The notes under the pieces were generated by a model, which was not told the origin of the DNA, did no database searches, and was given only the letters and a program-made list of their open reading frames with translations. DNA of 64,000 nucleotides from Acinetobacter sp. WCHA55. GTDB taxonomy: Bacteria > Pseudomonadota > Gammaproteobacteria > Pseudomonadales > Moraxellaceae. Position numbers and translations under genes: made by a program. The stretch covers positions 372,001 through 436,000 of the forward strand of contig NZ_CP032286.1 in the NCBI RefSeq assembly GCF_002165305.2, read 5' to 3'. Positions 36,501 through 47,318 of the stretch are shown in pieces (position 1 is the first letter of the stretch; every line of letters starts with the position of its first letter).

Positions 36501-37496
36501 TTACGAATAGCGATGTCGAAAAGCATTGGGCGTTTCGCCTGTCCACTTTTTGAATGCACGTGCAAAAGAGTTCACTTCTTGAAAGCCGAGTAGATAGGAC
36601 ACCTCACTGGGGCTAATTGAGGAGCGGGTGAGATAGTGTTCGGCGAGAGCTTGTCGCGTATTATCCAAAATGCTTTGAAAGTTGGTCTGCTCCTCCTCTA
36701 AAAGTCGTTGTAAGCTACGTTTACTGAGCGCCAGTTTTTCTGCGACATCCTCAATTCGGCTCAACCCAACAGGTAAATTCTCCAGTAAAATCGTTTTAAC
36801 TTTTTCTTGTGTTTGCACCGCATTGTTTAAATTCAGCAGATTTTGTCTGAGATTGGGCTCAAAAAATGCCCACATGGTTGGGTTTGCTGTTAAGAAGGGT
36901 TTGGTGCAGTCTACGTGTGAAAAACTGATCGAAATTTTTGAGCCTTTCTTTGGAGTGATGCCAAAGTAGTCTTGATAGGGTGCGAGTTGTTCGGGGAGTT
37001 TGGGTAAAGTGATTGCTAGTGGCACAATATGACTACGCAGGCATAATCGTGCTAACTGCGTAAAAAAGACCAATTCTGTCAGTATCAGACTTTGGGGAAT
37101 GGCTTCACTGACTTGATATAATTCAATCTCTAAGCGCATTTGCTGAGCATCGGTTGCTGTATTTAGATGAATAGGGCCAATCAATTTTTTAAACAGCGCT
37201 ATGCGTTCCAAAGCAACGCTTAAATTGGGGCTGCATATACACGCAAAAATGGCGGGATCGAAGAGCTCTACTGAGAGCATTTGCCCGATTTTAAGTGGTA
37301 AATGCTCAATATTTGCAATATGTTCAACAGCTTCCCAAAATTGAAAATAATGTTGTGGCGTAAGTTCCATTTTTTCACGGTTAAACGCATCTAATGGCAG
37401 GGCAGCTTGTCGCACTACATCTTCAGGTCGGATGCCTAAATCAATCAAAAAAAGCCTCCAGTTAGGTTGCAGTACAAACTTTGTTGTATATTTCAT
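36501..37496 (-). CDS. AraC-family transcriptional regulator
   Basis: 331 aa. An N-terminal ligand-binding domain of the arabinose-binding-like type found in OruR/ArgR-like regulators (QLPLDAFNREK region, then PLKIGQML) is followed by a C-terminal double helix-turn-helix with SKRSLQRLLEEE and VSYLLGFQEVNSFARAFKKWTGETPNAFR, the AraC signature. The SDR gene lies 53 bp upstream on the same strand and could be a target or share a transcript. No ligand is suggested by the sequence. Confidence 0.88.
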   Translation of the reverse strand: MKYTTKFVLQPNWRLFLIDLGIRPEDVVRQAALPLDAFNREKMELTPQHYFQFWEAVEHIANIEHLPLKIGQMLSVELFDPAIFACICSPNLSVALERIALFKKLIGPIHLNTATDAQQMRLEIELYQVSEAIPQSLILTELVFFTQLARLCLRSHIVPLAITLPKLPEQLAPYQDYFGITPKKGSKISISFSHVDCTKPFLTANPTMWAFFEPNLRQNLLNLNNAVQTQEKVKTILLENLPVGLSRIEDVAEKLALSKRSLQRLLEEEQTNFQSILDNTRQALAEHYLTRSSISPSEVSYLLGFQEVNSFARAFKKWTGETPNAFRHRYS

Positions 37497-37549
37497 GGTG
37501 GCAACCCCTGCATTAGATATTACGATTTTATGTGAATGAGTCGCTGGGT

Positions 37550-38380
37550 TTATTTAACGACTGACATGACCATCATATCGAAAATACGATCCCCAAACCA
37601 TTTGCGCACAAAAATCATGAGTTTGGCATACTTGCCACCCACATATCGGGTCTTTGGTTGGTTTGCATTAACGGCTTTTATCAACATATCCACCACGATT
37701 TGTACATCTGAGAGCTCACCTTTACGCACCGATTCATTGGTAGCATGGGCAACCGATTGCGCCATGTGGGCATAAGCACCTGTACCTGAACGTGAAAGCA
37801 TGGGTTGGACCATGACATCGGCAAATTCAGTATTAATCGCACCGGGTTCGATTACCACCACATCAATATTAAAAGCTTTCAGTTCTAGACGTAGGCAATC
37901 TGACCAGCCTTCAACAGCATGTTTACTGGCATGATACCAACTACCGAGCGGCGTATAAATTTTTCCACCCATTGAGGAAATGTTGATGATGCGCCCTTTA
38001 TTTTTTTGGCGCATGGCGGGCAAAACTTGTTGTGTCAATTCAGCCATGCCAAACAGATTCACTTCAAATTGATAGCGGGCGTCTGCAATCGACGTATCTT
38101 CCATAGCACCGTATAAGCCAAATCCTGCACAGTTAATCAGGATGTCGACACTTTGGGTTTCTTGTTCAATCTGTTGGATGACGTGATGAATGTCTTCAGA
38201 TCGGCTGATATCCATTTTTAATGTGCGAGCGCCGAGCATTTTTAGCTCATTCATTGCTTCAAGACGACGTGCTACAGCATATACGATGGCGCCTTGTTGT
38301 AATAAGGCGTGTGTAAAAGCTTTACCCATGCCTGATGATGCACCTGTAATTAATACCACTTGTTCTTGGGCTTTATTCAT
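37550..38380 (-). CDS. Short-chain dehydrogenase/reductase
   Basis: 276 aa classical SDR. Cofactor motif TGASSGMGKAF, NAG-like CAGFGLYG, catalytic Ser in ISSMGG, and YHASK (YxxxK) are all present; the ARR after the second strand suggests NADPH. The C-terminal third has a hydrophobic, basic tail like those of SDRs acting on lipids or retinol-like substrates. Its substrate is unknown. Possible pairing with the AraC regulator downstream. Confidence 0.88.
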   Translation of the reverse strand: MNKAQEQVVLITGASSGMGKAFTHALLQQGAIVYAVARRLEAMNELKMLGARTLKMDISRSEDIHHVIQQIEQETQSVDILINCAGFGLYGAMEDTSIADARYQFEVNLFGMAELTQQVLPAMRQKNKGRIINISSMGGKIYTPLGSWYHASKHAVEGWSDCLRLELKAFNIDVVVIEPGAINTEFADVMVQPMLSRSGTGAYAHMAQSVAHATNESVRKGELSDVQIVVDMLIKAVNANQPKTRYVGGKYAKLMIFVRKWFGDRIFDMMVMSVVK

Positions 38381-38514
38381 TTGGCTGTCCTCAATACTTT
38401 GTTGATCTAACTTGATGATTGAATTTTAGTAATTGAGACCAGATTTCTGACATCCGATCGTGCCAAGTTATATGCGGATGACGTCATGTTGTAATAGAGT
38501 ATTTAATCGTCGTA

Positions 38515-38548
38515 CATAAAAAACGTCACCAAAAGTTGGTGACGTTCG
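38515..38548 (-). terminator. Rho-independent terminator of the HerA-like gene
   Basis: Minus strand: ACGTCACCAA-CTT-TTGGTGACGT followed by a T-run, a perfect 10-bp stem 29 bp after the stop codon. Confidence 0.9.
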
Positions 38549-38576
38549 ATGATGGTTTGAAGTGGATAGGCGAGTA

Positions 38577-40157
38577 TTACTTACCGAAAATAGACCCGAG
38601 AATCCCACGCATAATTTTCTGTCCAGTACTGCCACCAAGACTACGTGCCGCACTTTTGGCAAAAGTTCCGACTGTGTCTTGAATCAGCTTATCCCGTTGT
38701 TTAGCTGAGCGTTCAGCTTCTTTTTGCTGTTCTTTGGCAACACGCTCCTGTTCACGCGCTTGCTGTTTGGCAATTGCTTCCGCTTCTTTGGCTTGTTGCT
38801 TAGCCAGTTCAGCTTGTGCTTTGGCGTTTTCAGTAGCTTTTGCATCAGCGGCTTTTTGTTGTTCGAGTTTAGCCATTTTTTTATTGAGCATTTCATAAGC
38901 ACTATTACGGTCGACGACCTGTTCGTAAACGCCTGCAACGATGCTATTTGCGATGAATGCCTTGCGTTCTTCAGGTGTGATTGGACTAAATGCTGAATAT
39001 GGTGGCATGATCCAACCACGCTCTACGATCTGCGGTGTGCCTTGTGCATCGAGACAACTAATTAATGCTTCACCAACACCAAGCTGGGTAATCGCATCAG
39101 CGACACTAAACTCAGGGTTGGCACGGAAGGTATCCGCTGCGGTTTTTACGGCTTTTTGATCTTTGGGTGTAAATGCACGTAGGGCATGTTGCACACGATT
39201 ACCCAGTTGACCTAATACACTTTCAGGAATATCTAATGGGCTTTGGGTGACGAAGTAAATCCCGACGCCTTTGGAGCGGATGAGACGAACCACTTGTTCG
39301 ATTTTTTCCTGCAAGGCAGGGCTAGCGTTGTCAAATAATAAGTGCGCTTCATCAAAGAAGAACACCAGTTTTGGTTTCTCCATATCGCCAACTTCAGGTA
39401 GTTGTTCAAACAGTTCTGAAAGCATCCATAGTAAGAATGTGGCATACAGCTTTGGCGTATTCATCAGCTTATCTGCAGCGAGCAGATTGATGTAACCTAA
39501 GCCATTAGCATCAGTTTGAATAAAATCTAAAATATTTAAGCTTGGTTCGCCAAAGAAATCATCGCCACCTTGATCGCCAAGTGCGAGTAGATTGCGTTGA
39601 ATCGCCCCGAGACTGGCAGGAGAGAGGTTGCCGTATTCTGCTTTGAGTTCGGATGCATTTTCACTGACATAGGTCAGCATGGATTTTAAGTCTTTAAAGT
39701 CAATCAGTAGCATGCCTTGATCGTCAGCAACACGAAAGACAGCCGATAATACACCTTCCTGTGTATCATTCAGATTGAGCATTTGTGCCAATAGAATCGG
39801 ACCAATCTCAGATACGGTGGTGCGAATCGGGTGACCTTGTTCACCAAACAAATCCCAAAAAACAGTTGGTGAGGCGGCAAATGGTACGCTATCAATACCA
39901 AGAAGTTTCAGACGTTCTTCAAACTTTGTGCTGGTCGAACCAGCTTTAGCGATACTGGATACATCGCCTTTGGCATCGGCTAAAAATACGGGCACCCCGA
40001 GTCTGGAAAAACTTTCAGCCAACACCTTCAGGGTTACGGTTTTACCCGTCCCTGTTGCTCCTGCAATTAAGCCATGACGGTTGGCAAACTTTGAGTGTAG
40101 AACAATATCTTGTTGGGTATTCGTGGTTTTCTTAGCAATGGTGATCGGGGTGCTCAT
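38577..40157 (-). CDS. HerA-like C-terminal domain ATPase (YjgR / DUF853)
   Basis: 526 aa. FtsK/HerA-type P-loop ATPase: Walker [10 protein letters not shown] near residue 35, Walker [12 protein letters not shown] near residue 270, sensor TQSPLD. About residues 415-490 form a Lys/Glu/Ala/Gln-rich coiled coil, and a Gly/Ser-rich end ILGSIFGK closes the chain. E. coli YjgR has the same layout; its function is not known. It starts 8 bp after the PLP-enzyme stop, with the ribosome site AGGAAGAAGT inside that gap, so the two genes form an operon. Confidence 0.9.
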   Translation of the reverse strand: MSTPITIAKKTTNTQQDIVLHSKFANRHGLIAGATGTGKTVTLKVLAESFSRLGVPVFLADAKGDVSSIAKAGSTSTKFEERLKLLGIDSVPFAASPTVFWDLFGEQGHPIRTTVSEIGPILLAQMLNLNDTQEGVLSAVFRVADDQGMLLIDFKDLKSMLTYVSENASELKAEYGNLSPASLGAIQRNLLALGDQGGDDFFGEPSLNILDFIQTDANGLGYINLLAADKLMNTPKLYATFLLWMLSELFEQLPEVGDMEKPKLVFFFDEAHLLFDNASPALQEKIEQVVRLIRSKGVGIYFVTQSPLDIPESVLGQLGNRVQHALRAFTPKDQKAVKTAADTFRANPEFSVADAITQLGVGEALISCLDAQGTPQIVERGWIMPPYSAFSPITPEERKAFIANSIVAGVYEQVVDRNSAYEMLNKKMAKLEQQKAADAKATENAKAQAELAKQQAKEAEAIAKQQAREQERVAKEQQKEAERSAKQRDKLIQDTVGTFAKSAARSLGGSTGQKIMRGILGSIFGK

Positions 40158-40165
40158 ACTTCTTC

Positions 40166-41389
40166 CTATTCAATTTTTTTGTGATGGTTATTCAGTTGTT
40201 TTAGTGCATTTTCTATATCTTGAATTAAATCGACAGGATGTTCTAGTCCTATACAAAAGCGAACCAATAAACCTTGTTGTAAATGTGTATGCTCAAGTGT
40301 ACGCATGTCTTTGAGGTCATACAGCATCACCAAACTGACAGGACCACCCCAACTAAAGCCGAGTTTGAAGAGTGACAGGGCATCACAAAATTGACGAATA
40401 TCCTGTAGATCAAATTCGGGCTTGAAAATGACACTGACTAAACCTGCACTGTGTTGATCGACACAAATGTCTCTCCAATATGAATGACCCGCAGAACTCA
40501 AATCAGCAGGGTGTAAGACCTGCACAATTTCCGGTTGTTGTTTTAGCCATGTTAGGAGTTGTAGTGCACTTTCAGACTGGGCAGCATAACGAATGCGCAT
40601 TGAGGCTAGACTGCGTTGGACTTGAGCAACATCATCCCCAGAGACACTAATGCCTTGAATGGCATGCGTACGAAAGAGTTGATGATGTAAAGCACGCTCG
40701 CGTGTCACGACTGAGCCCATTAAAATATCTCCACCGCCACTTGGGTACTTGGTTAAAGCATGTACCGTCACATCTACACTTAAGTGCGCATCACTAAAAT
40801 CGAAAGCATTAAAGGCAAGGCCTGCGCCCCAAGTGTTGTCTAGAGCAGTGAGCACATGATGCGCTTGTGCTTTTTTCACCAATCCGACCAAATCTGGAAA
40901 CTCTAGTGTGACCGATCCTGCGGCTTCTAGCCAAATCAGTTTTGCTTTTTTCGTCGGTTGGAAAGAAGACACATCAATAGGGTTATAAATACGAACACCA
41001 ATGCCGTAGCGTTTTTCTAGATTACGAAGATGCTCCATGTTTGGCCCGTAAATATTATCCGCCACCCAGACTTCATCACCATGACTTAAAAAACATGAGT
41101 TCACCAGATTGATGGCAGATAATCCACTCGGCGCCAGTAAGCAGTAGGTTCCACCCTCAATTTGTGCAATGTTATCGCTCAATGTAAAAGTTGTAGGGGT
41201 GCCATGGGTGCCATAACTATAGTCATAGTCATCGGTCCAATGGCGATTAAACAGTGCATTGGTATCTTCAAAAATAATTGTCGATGCACGATACAAGGGA
41301 GGTTGAACTGTTGAAATGTACTGAGGCGCTTGTCTTGGTGCATGAACCAAGGTGGTTTGCGGATTTTTTTTCACGAATCGACTCATCAT
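40166..41389 (-). CDS. Cys/Met-metabolism PLP-dependent lyase (cystathionine beta-lyase type)
   Basis: 407 aa fold-type I PLP enzyme. The Schiff-base Lys is in [19 protein letters not shown]-phosphate contacts in APSGLSAIN, and DNTWGAG holds the Asp that pairs with the pyridine N. The layout matches MetC-type cystathionine beta-lyases (cystathionine to homocysteine, pyruvate and ammonia). Start is one of two adjacent ATGs (41389, 41386), both with poor ribosome sites. First gene of a two-gene operon with the HerA-like ATPase; divergent from the amidotransferase gene. Confidence 0.88.
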   Translation of the reverse strand: MMSRFVKKNPQTTLVHAPRQAPQYISTVQPPLYRASTIIFEDTNALFNRHWTDDYDYSYGTHGTPTTFTLSDNIAQIEGGTYCLLAPSGLSAINLVNSCFLSHGDEVWVADNIYGPNMEHLRNLEKRYGIGVRIYNPIDVSSFQPTKKAKLIWLEAAGSVTLEFPDLVGLVKKAQAHHVLTALDNTWGAGLAFNAFDFSDAHLSVDVTVHALTKYPSGGGDILMGSVVTRERALHHQLFRTHAIQGISVSGDDVAQVQRSLASMRIRYAAQSESALQLLTWLKQQPEIVQVLHPADLSSAGHSYWRDICVDQHSAGLVSVIFKPEFDLQDIRQFCDALSLFKLGFSWGGPVSLVMLYDLKDMRTLEHTHLQQGLLVRFCIGLEHPVDLIQDIENALKQLNNHHKKIE

Positions 41390-41535
41390 AAAGCGATAAA
41401 TTGTTTTTAGCTTAAGAGAAAGTTTCTAAATAGGCGAGAAAATTGAGTAAATGTGAATAAAGGTAAGCAAAATAAAAAGTTGGCTTCAATTTTGCTAAAT
41501 CATCTATAAGGATAGTAAAAAGAAGGCATAAGCGC

Positions 41536-42276
41536 ATGACGTCGCATTTAAAAGTACATTATTTTCAGCATATTGCTGGTGAAGGGTTCGGCAGTTGCTA
41601 TACGTATTTAAAACAACAAGGTGCAGTGATCAGTGCAACAGAGTTTTTTGCTTTACCTGTAGACCAAGCTTTAGAGATAGAAGCCTTACCGAGTATTGAG
41701 GATGTGGACTTACTCATCATTATGGGGGGCACAATGAGTGTGAATGACGAAGCGAATTTTCCATGGTTAAAGATTGAGAAGCGTTGGTTAAGACGTTACT
41801 TGGCTGCAGGAAAACCTGCGATTGGTTTATGCTTGGGTGGGCAACTGATTGCCAATGCACTCGGTGCTGCGGTCAGTCGTAATGAACAACAGGAGTTGGG
41901 TTGGGCGACAGTACGTAAAATCCAGCACGTCCCAACAGAATGCTTTGAGTTACCTGAACAGTTTAATGTGATGCAATGGCATAGCGAGACCTTTGAAATT
42001 CCAAAAGGTGCGGTGCATTTGGCTGAAAATACAGTCTGTCGTAATCAAATGTACCAAATTGGAAAGAATGTATTGGGTTTTCAATTTCACCCAGAGATGG
42101 TGCCAGAAACCTTGGCACTCTTTTTAGAAAATGATGATGAATTGAATAAGTTTTCAGGTCAATACGTGGCAACGGAAACCGAATTGAAAAAATCATCGAA
42201 ATTAAATTTTATTGAGGGAAATCAGATTCTTAATAGTGCAATTGATTATGTGTTGCGGCAAACAGTCTGTCGATGA
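41536..42276 (+). CDS. Class I glutamine amidotransferase-like protein
   Basis: 246 aa. Catalytic Cys in GLCLGGQLIANALG, oxyanion strand GGTMSVND, and His in QFHPEM make a class I GATase triad (the Glu follows two residues after His). No synthase domain is fused. Stand-alone members include YfeJ- and GuaA-like proteins with undefined substrates, sometimes gamma-glutamyl compounds. ATG 41536 has AAGG 10 nt upstream. Its product is convergent to nothing: the ribosomal leader follows. Confidence 0.87.
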   Translation: MTSHLKVHYFQHIAGEGFGSCYTYLKQQGAVISATEFFALPVDQALEIEALPSIEDVDLLIIMGGTMSVNDEANFPWLKIEKRWLRRYLAAGKPAIGLCLGGQLIANALGAAVSRNEQQELGWATVRKIQHVPTECFELPEQFNVMQWHSETFEIPKGAVHLAENTVCRNQMYQIGKNVLGFQFHPEMVPETLALFLENDDELNKFSGQYVATETELKKSSKLNFIEGNQILNSAIDYVLRQTVCR

Positions 42277-42336
42277 TTTTTTAAGCTACTGATAATCCAA
42301 ACAAATTGAATATATTGTAAAAAATCAAAAATGGAT

Positions 42337-42365
42337 TTGCTTATGCATTAAACAATGGCTATAAT
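42337..42365 (+). promoter_or_regulatory. Sigma-70 promoter of the S10 operon
   Basis: TTGCTT (42337-42342), 17-bp spacer, perfect TATAAT (42360-42365). Gives a leader of about 167 nt before rpsJ. Confidence 0.7.
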
Positions 42366-42371
42366 GAGCGA

Positions 42372-42538
42372 CCCTTTAATGAAAGGGGGTTAACTGCGAA
42401 TAAAGTAGTTAACATCGTGACAGTCGTGGCATCGATCATGACCTTAGTGATATTTCACTGCTCTTGACACTTACCTTTATAGTGGGGTGAGATGCGTCAG
42501 GAGTGATTCTTTATATATTTGGCTTGGAGTTAACTGGT
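42372..42538 (+). promoter_or_regulatory. S10 operon leader with hairpins
   Basis: Contains CCCTTT-AATG-AAAGGG (42372-42387) and GTTAACT/AGTTAAC (42389-42413) stems, then a less regular region. In enterobacteria this leader is where L4 represses the operon; whether that holds here is not shown. Confidence 0.4.
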
Positions 42539-42850
42539 ATGTCTAACCAGAGAATTCGTATCCGTTTGAAGTCTTTTGATCACCGTTTAATTGATCAATC
42601 AGCTCAAGAAATCGTAGAAACAGCAAAACGTACTGGCGCACAAGTTTGTGGTCCAATTCCAATGCCTACACGCATTGAACGTTTTAACGTTTTAACATCA
42701 CCACACGTTAACAAAGATGCGCGTGACCAATACGAGATCCGCACTTATAAACGTTTGATCGACATCGTTCAACCTACAGACAAAACTGTAGATGCATTGA
42801 TGAAGTTAGATCTTGCAGCTGGTGTTGATGTTCAGATCGCATTGGGTTAA
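42539..42850 (+). CDS. rpsJ: 30S ribosomal protein S10 (NusE)
   Basis: 103 aa, starting [19 protein letters not shown]. Member of the 30S head, and as NusE part of the transcription antitermination complex with NusB. ATG 42539 has GGAG at the right distance; a TTG-type upstream extension is not supported. Length and sequence match the family exactly ([28 protein letters not shown]). First gene of the 11-gene S10 operon. Confidence 0.98.
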
Positions 42851-42910
42851 GGCTTTCGGGTTAATTAACGCTCTAAGTTAATTAGGCCGCTTTTTTAGAG
42901 GTTTATGCAC

Positions 42911-43549
42911 ATGGCTATTGGTTTAGTCGGTCGCAAGTGCGGTATGACACGTATCTTTACAGATGCTGGTGTTTCTGTGCCTGTTACAGTGATTGAGGTT
43001 GATCCTAACCGCATCACTCAAATCAAAACGCTTGAAACTGATGGTTATCAAGCGATTCAAATCACTACTGGTGAACGTCGCGAATCTCGCGTAACTAACG
43101 CTCAGAAAGGTCACTTTGCGAAAGCGGGTGTTGCTGCTGGTCGTCTAGTTCAAGAATTCCGTGCAACAGAAGCTGATCTTGAAGGTCGTGAAGTTGGTGG
43201 AACTATCGGTGTAGACATGTTCACAGTTGGTCAAGTAGTTGACGTAACTGGTCAGTCGAAAGGTAAAGGTTTCCAAGGTGGTGTTAAGCGTTGGAACTTC
43301 CGTACGCAAGATGCTACTCACGGTAACTCAGTTTCTCACCGTGTTCTAGGTTCTACAGGTCAAAACCAGACTCCTGGTCGCGTGTTCAAAGGCAAAAAAA
43401 TGGCTGGCCATTTAGGTGCTGAACGCGTAACTGTACAGGGTCTAGAAATTGTATCTATCGACGCAGAACGTTCAGTTTTAGTAGTGAAGGGTGCGATTCC
43501 TGGCGCTACTGGTGGTGACGTAACTGTTCGTCCTACGATCAAGGCCTGA
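42911..43549 (+). CDS. rplC: 50S ribosomal protein L3
   Basis: 212 aa, early-assembly 50S protein near the peptidyl-transferase centre. Contains the conserved [12 protein letters not shown] and [20 protein letters not shown] block, with the Gln (GQNQ) that PrmB methylates in E. coli. ATG 42911 has AGAGG at 9 nt; the ATG two codons upstream (42905) overlaps the spacing and is less likely. Second gene of the S10 operon. Confidence 0.98.
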   Translation: MAIGLVGRKCGMTRIFTDAGVSVPVTVIEVDPNRITQIKTLETDGYQAIQITTGERRESRVTNAQKGHFAKAGVAAGRLVQEFRATEADLEGREVGGTIGVDMFTVGQVVDVTGQSKGKGFQGGVKRWNFRTQDATHGNSVSHRVLGSTGQNQTPGRVFKGKKMAGHLGAERVTVQGLEIVSIDAERSVLVVKGAIPGATGGDVTVRPTIKA

Positions 43550-43560
43550 GGGGAAATAAC

Positions 43561-44163
43561 GTGAATTTAAATACTGTTTCCGGCTCTGCTGTTGAATTAT
43601 CAGAAGTTGCGTTCGGTCGTGAATTCAATGAAGCTCTTGTACATCAGGTTGTTACAGCTTATTTAGCTGGTGGCCGTCAAGGTTCAAAAGCTCAGAAATC
43701 ACGTGCAGACGTTTCTGGCGGTGGCAAAAAGCCATTCCGTCAAAAAGGTACTGGTCGCGCTCGTGCTGGTTCTATTCGTAGCCCAATCTGGGTAGGTGGT
43801 GGTAAAACTTTTGCTGCTCGCCCACAAGATTGGTCTCAAAAAGTTAACCGCAAAATGTATCGCGGTGCAATGCAATGTATCTTAGCTGAACTTGTTCGCC
43901 AAGATCGTCTTGTATTGGTTGAAGAGTTTGCTGTTGCTGCTCCAAAAACTAAAGAGTTGCTTGCAAAACTTAACGACTTGAATGCTACTCGTGCATTGAT
44001 CGTTACAGAATCTGTAGATGAGAATCTATACCTTGCAGCGCGCAACATTCCACACGTTGATGTGGTTGATGCTGCTGCTATCGATCCTGTTAGCTTGATT
44101 GCGTTCGATAAAGTTGTTATGTCTGTAGCTGCTGCTAAGAAAATTGAGGTAGAACTCGGATGA
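43561..44163 (+). CDS. rplD: 50S ribosomal protein L4
   Basis: 200 aa, GTG start at 43561 behind GAGGGG. 50S assembly protein with an exit-tunnel loop ([20 protein letters not shown]); in E. coli it is also the repressor of the S10 operon by attenuation in the leader. The last 4 bp overlap rplW (ATGA at 44160), giving translational coupling. Confidence 0.98.
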   Translation: MNLNTVSGSAVELSEVAFGREFNEALVHQVVTAYLAGGRQGSKAQKSRADVSGGGKKPFRQKGTGRARAGSIRSPIWVGGGKTFAARPQDWSQKVNRKMYRGAMQCILAELVRQDRLVLVEEFAVAAPKTKELLAKLNDLNATRALIVTESVDENLYLAARNIPHVDVVDAAAIDPVSLIAFDKVVMSVAAAKKIEVELG

Positions 44164-44480
44164 ACAACGAACGTATCTATCAAGTCCTACAAGGACCTGT
44201 ATTCTCAGAAAAAGCACAAGTTTTAGGCGAAACTGCTGGTGTTCAAGTTTTTAAAGTTGCACTTGATGCAAACAAACTTGAAATCAAAAAAGCAGTTGAG
44301 CAATTGTTTGGTGTTCAGGTTGTTAAAGTTAACACAACGATCACTAAAGGTAAGACTAAACGCTTTGGTAAAACATTAGGACGCCGTTCTGATGTTAAAA
44401 AAGCATACGTCACCCTGAAAGCTGGCCAAGATGTTGAAATGGCTGACTTGGGCGATACCGCTGAAAGCGCAGCGGAATAA
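44160..44480 (+). CDS. rplW: 50S ribosomal protein L23
   Basis: 106 aa, at the tunnel exit where trigger factor and SRP dock. The block [22 protein letters not shown] is characteristic. Overlaps rplD by 4 bp; rplB follows after 11 bp. Confidence 0.98.
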   Translation: MNNERIYQVLQGPVFSEKAQVLGETAGVQVFKVALDANKLEIKKAVEQLFGVQVVKVNTTITKGKTKRFGKTLGRRSDVKKAYVTLKAGQDVEMADLGDTAESAAE

Positions 44481-44491
44481 GGACGAGAATT

Positions 44492-45316
44492 ATGCCAATT
44501 CAAAAATGTAAGCCAACGTCTCCTGGACGTCGCTTTGTAGAGAAAGTCGTTCACGACCATCTTCACAAAGGCGCGCCTTATGCTCCGTTGGTTGAAGCTA
44601 AAAAACGTACTGGTGGTCGTAATAATAACGGTCACATCACGACTCGTCACGTTGGTGGCGGTCACAAGCAGCACTACCGTTTAGTTGACTTTAAACGTAA
44701 CAAAGATGGTATTCCTGCAACTGTAGAGCGTATTGAATACGATCCTAACCGTACAGCACACATTGCACTAGTATTGTATGCTGATGGTGAGCGTCGCTAC
44801 ATCATTGCGCCTAAAGGCCTTCGCGCTGGCGATAAAGTTCAATCTGGTAACGATGCTCCAATTCGTCCAGGTAACTGTTTGCCGCTTCGCAACATGCCTA
44901 TCGGTTCTACTCTTCACAACATCGAACTTAAAATCGGTAAGGGCGCGCAATTAGCTCGTTCTGCTGGTACTTCAGTTCAGTTGTTGGGTCGTGACGGTTC
45001 TTACGCTATCGTTCGTTTACGTTCTGGTGAAATGCGTAAAATTCACGTTGAGTGCCGTGCAGTTCTTGGTGAAGTTTCTAACCAAGAAAGCAACCTTCGT
45101 TCACTTGGTAAAGCAGGTGCAGCGCGCTGGCGTGGCGTTCGTCCTACCGTTCGTGGTATGGCGATGAACCCAGTAGATCACCCGCATGGTGGTGGTGAAG
45201 GTCGTAGCAAAGGTATTCAACCTGTAAGCCCATGGGGTCAAAAAGCTAAAGGGTACAAGACACGTACCAATAAGCGTACGACTAAGATGATTATTCGCGA
45301 CCGTCGCGTTAAGTAA
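44492..45316 (+). CDS. rplB: 50S ribosomal protein L2
   Basis: 274 aa, a core 50S protein needed for subunit joining and the peptidyl-transferase centre. Highly conserved [19 protein letters not shown] near the C-terminus, including the His close to the active centre. Preceded by AGGACGAG. Ends with the basic tail [17 protein letters not shown]10 operon gene 5. Confidence 0.98.
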   Translation: MPIQKCKPTSPGRRFVEKVVHDHLHKGAPYAPLVEAKKRTGGRNNNGHITTRHVGGGHKQHYRLVDFKRNKDGIPATVERIEYDPNRTAHIALVLYADGERRYIIAPKGLRAGDKVQSGNDAPIRPGNCLPLRNMPIGSTLHNIELKIGKGAQLARSAGTSVQLLGRDGSYAIVRLRSGEMRKIHVECRAVLGEVSNQESNLRSLGKAGAARWRGVRPTVRGMAMNPVDHPHGGGEGRSKGIQPVSPWGQKAKGYKTRTNKRTTKMIIRDRRVK

Positions 45317-45335
45317 CAAGTAAAGGAATCTGACA

Positions 45336-45611
45336 ATGCCTCGTTCTCTGAAAAAAGGCCCATTCGTCGATGCGCACTTGTTCGCTAAGGTTGAAGCGGC
45401 TATCGCGGCTAATAACCGTAAGCCGATCAAAACTTGGTCGCGTCGTTCGATGATCCTCCCAGATTTTGTTGGTTTAACAATTTCTGTACATAATGGCCGT
45501 AACCATGTTCCAGTGATCGTATCTGAACATATGGTTGGTCACAAACTTGGTGAATTCGCGCCAACTCGTACCTATCGTGGTCACGGTGTTGACAAGAAAT
45601 CTAAACGTTAA
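45336..45611 (+). CDS. rpsS: 30S ribosomal protein S19
   Basis: 91 aa, 30S head protein contacting S13 and tRNA. Begins [15 protein letters not shown] and contains [14 protein letters not shown], typical of S19. Ribosome site AAAGGA upstream. S10 operon gene 6. Confidence 0.98.
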   Translation: MPRSLKKGPFVDAHLFAKVEAAIAANNRKPIKTWSRRSMILPDFVGLTISVHNGRNHVPVIVSEHMVGHKLGEFAPTRTYRGHGVDKKSKR

Positions 45612-45617
45612 GGTGCT

Positions 45618-45950
45618 ATGATGGAAGTTACTGCTAAATTACGCGGTGCCGCTATCTCGGCACAAAAAACTCGTTTGGTTGCAGACCTAATCCGTGGCAA
45701 ATCTGTTGCTCACGCGCTTAATATTCTTAACTTCAGCAACAAAAAAGCTGCAGTTTTGGTTAAAAAAGCATTGGAATCTGCAATTGCAAACGCTGAACAC
45801 AATAACAGTTTAGATGTAGACGACCTTAAGGTTACTACGATTTACGTTGATGAAGGTATGAGCCTTAAACGTATTATGCCACGTGCTAAAGGCCGTGCAG
45901 ATCGTATTACTAAGCGTACTTGTCACATTACCGTTAAGGTAGGGGTTTGA
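45618..45950 (+). CDS. rplV: 50S ribosomal protein L22
   Basis: 110 aa from ATG 45618 (a second ATG follows at 45621). Its beta-hairpin, which lines the exit tunnel and is a site of macrolide resistance changes, is [29 protein letters not shown] precedes the start. rpsC begins 1 bp after the stop. Confidence 0.98.
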   Translation: MMEVTAKLRGAAISAQKTRLVADLIRGKSVAHALNILNFSNKKAAVLVKKALESAIANAEHNNSLDVDDLKVTTIYVDEGMSLKRIMPRAKGRADRITKRTCHITVKVGV

Positions 45951-45951
45951 T

Positions 45952-46704
45952 ATGGGTCAGAAGGTTCATCCAATCGGTATCCGCCTTGGTGTTGTAAAAC
46001 GTCATAACGCCAACTGGTATGCGAGTCCGAAACAATACGCTGAATACTTGCTTAAAGATCTTCAAGTTCGTGAGTTTTTAACTAAAAAACTTAAGAATGC
46101 AATGATCAGCAATATTCTTATCGAACGTCCTACGGGCGCTGCTAAAGTAACTATTAGCACTGCACGTCCTGGTATCGTTATCGGTAAAAAAGGCGAAGAC
46201 ATTGAGAAACTACAGCGTGAACTTACTCAAATTATGGGTACTCCAGCGCAAGTAAGTATCAATGAAATCGATCGCCCAGACTTAGACGCTCGTTTAGTTG
46301 CTGAAGCTATCGCTTCTCAATTAGAAAAACGTGTAATGTTCCGTCGTGCTATGAAGCGTGCGGTTCAAAACACAATGCGTGCTGGTGCTAAAGGTATCAA
46401 AGTTGAAGTATCAGGCCGTTTAGGTGGTGCTGAGATTGCTCGTACTGAATGGTATCGTGAAGGTCGCGTACCTTTGCATACACTTCGTGCAGACATCGAT
46501 TATTCAACTATGCGTGCTGAAACGACTTACGGTACGATTGGTGTTAAAGTTTGGATCTTCCGTGGTGAGATCTTGGGTGGCATGAAACAAGTCATGAACC
46601 CAGCTCCAGCTGAAGAACGTCCAGCTAAACGCGGTCGTGGTCGTGGTGAAGGTCAAGAGCGTCGTGGTCGTCGCAATGATCGTTCTGCTGAAAAAGGAGA
46701 ATAA
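45952..46704 (+). CDS. rpsC: 30S ribosomal protein S3 with RG-rich tail
   Basis: 250 aa, 30S head protein with KH domain [14 protein letters not shown] and mRNA-entry basic residues (helicase function). The usual length is about 233 aa; here the end is an Arg/Gly/Glu-rich tail ([15 protein letters not shown]) of about 25 residues. Starts ATG 45952 and is followed by rplP after 3 bp. Confidence 0.98.
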   Translation: MGQKVHPIGIRLGVVKRHNANWYASPKQYAEYLLKDLQVREFLTKKLKNAMISNILIERPTGAAKVTISTARPGIVIGKKGEDIEKLQRELTQIMGTPAQVSINEIDRPDLDARLVAEAIASQLEKRVMFRRAMKRAVQNTMRAGAKGIKVEVSGRLGGAEIARTEWYREGRVPLHTLRADIDYSTMRAETTYGTIGVKVWIFRGEILGGMKQVMNPAPAEERPAKRGRGRGEGQERRGRRNDRSAEKGE

Positions 46705-46707
46705 TCC

Positions 46708-47121
46708 ATGTTACAACCTAAACGTACTAAATTCCGTAAAGTGCAGAAAGGCCGTAACACTGGTCTAGCTCACCGCGGTAGCTCGGTATCTTTTGGTACA
46801 ATCGCACTTAAATCTGTTGAGCGTGGTCAAATGACTGCTCGTCAAATTGAAGCAGCGCGTCGTACAATCAGCCGTCGTATTAAACGTGGTGGTAAGATCT
46901 TTATCCGTGTTTTCCCAGACAAGCCAATTACTTCTAAGCCTCTTGAAGTGCGTATGGGTAAAGGTAAAGGTTCTGTGGAATACTGGGTTTGTCAAATCAA
47001 ACCAGGTAAAGTCTTGTACGAAATTGATGGTGTTAACGAAGAATTGGCTCGCGAAGCGTTTACGCTTGCAGCTGCTAAACTTCCGTTTAAAACCACTATC
47101 GTGACTCGGACGGTAATGTAA
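46708..47121 (+). CDS. rplP: 50S ribosomal protein L16
   Basis: 137 aa, binds 23S rRNA near the A-site and the central protuberance. Begins [21 protein letters not shown]; contains [20 protein letters not shown] and [22 protein letters not shown] ribosome site. Its final base is the first base of the rpmC start (ATG overlap). Confidence 0.98.
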   Translation: MLQPKRTKFRKVQKGRNTGLAHRGSSVSFGTIALKSVERGQMTARQIEAARRTISRRIKRGGKIFIRVFPDKPITSKPLEVRMGKGKGSVEYWVCQIKPGKVLYEIDGVNEELAREAFTLAAAKLPFKTTIVTRTVM

Positions 47122-47318
47122 TGAAAACTAAAGATCTACGTGAAAAGTCGGTAGAAGAGTTGACAGCTTTGCTTGATGAGCAACAGCTTAACCAATTCCG
47201 TCTTCGTATGGCAAAAGCAACTGGTCAATTGGGTAAATCGCACGAAGTTGCGCTTACTCGTAAGACAATTGCTCGTATTAAGACACTCCTTACCGAAAAA
47301 CAGGGGAACGGACAATGA
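47121..47318 (+). CDS. rpmC: 50S ribosomal protein L29
   Basis: 65 aa helical protein near the tunnel exit. Begins [20 protein letters not shown]; contains [14 protein letters not shown], the family pattern. Overlaps rplP by one base and rpsQ by 4 bp. Confidence 0.98.
   Translation: MKTKDLREKSVEELTALLDEQQLNQFRLRMAKATGQLGKSHEVALTRKTIARIKTLLTEKQGNGQ

Noticed and set aside
43836..44183. 115-residue minus-strand frame in rplD
   Set aside because: Antisense to ribosomal protein genes with strong codon bias, which creates long open frames by chance.
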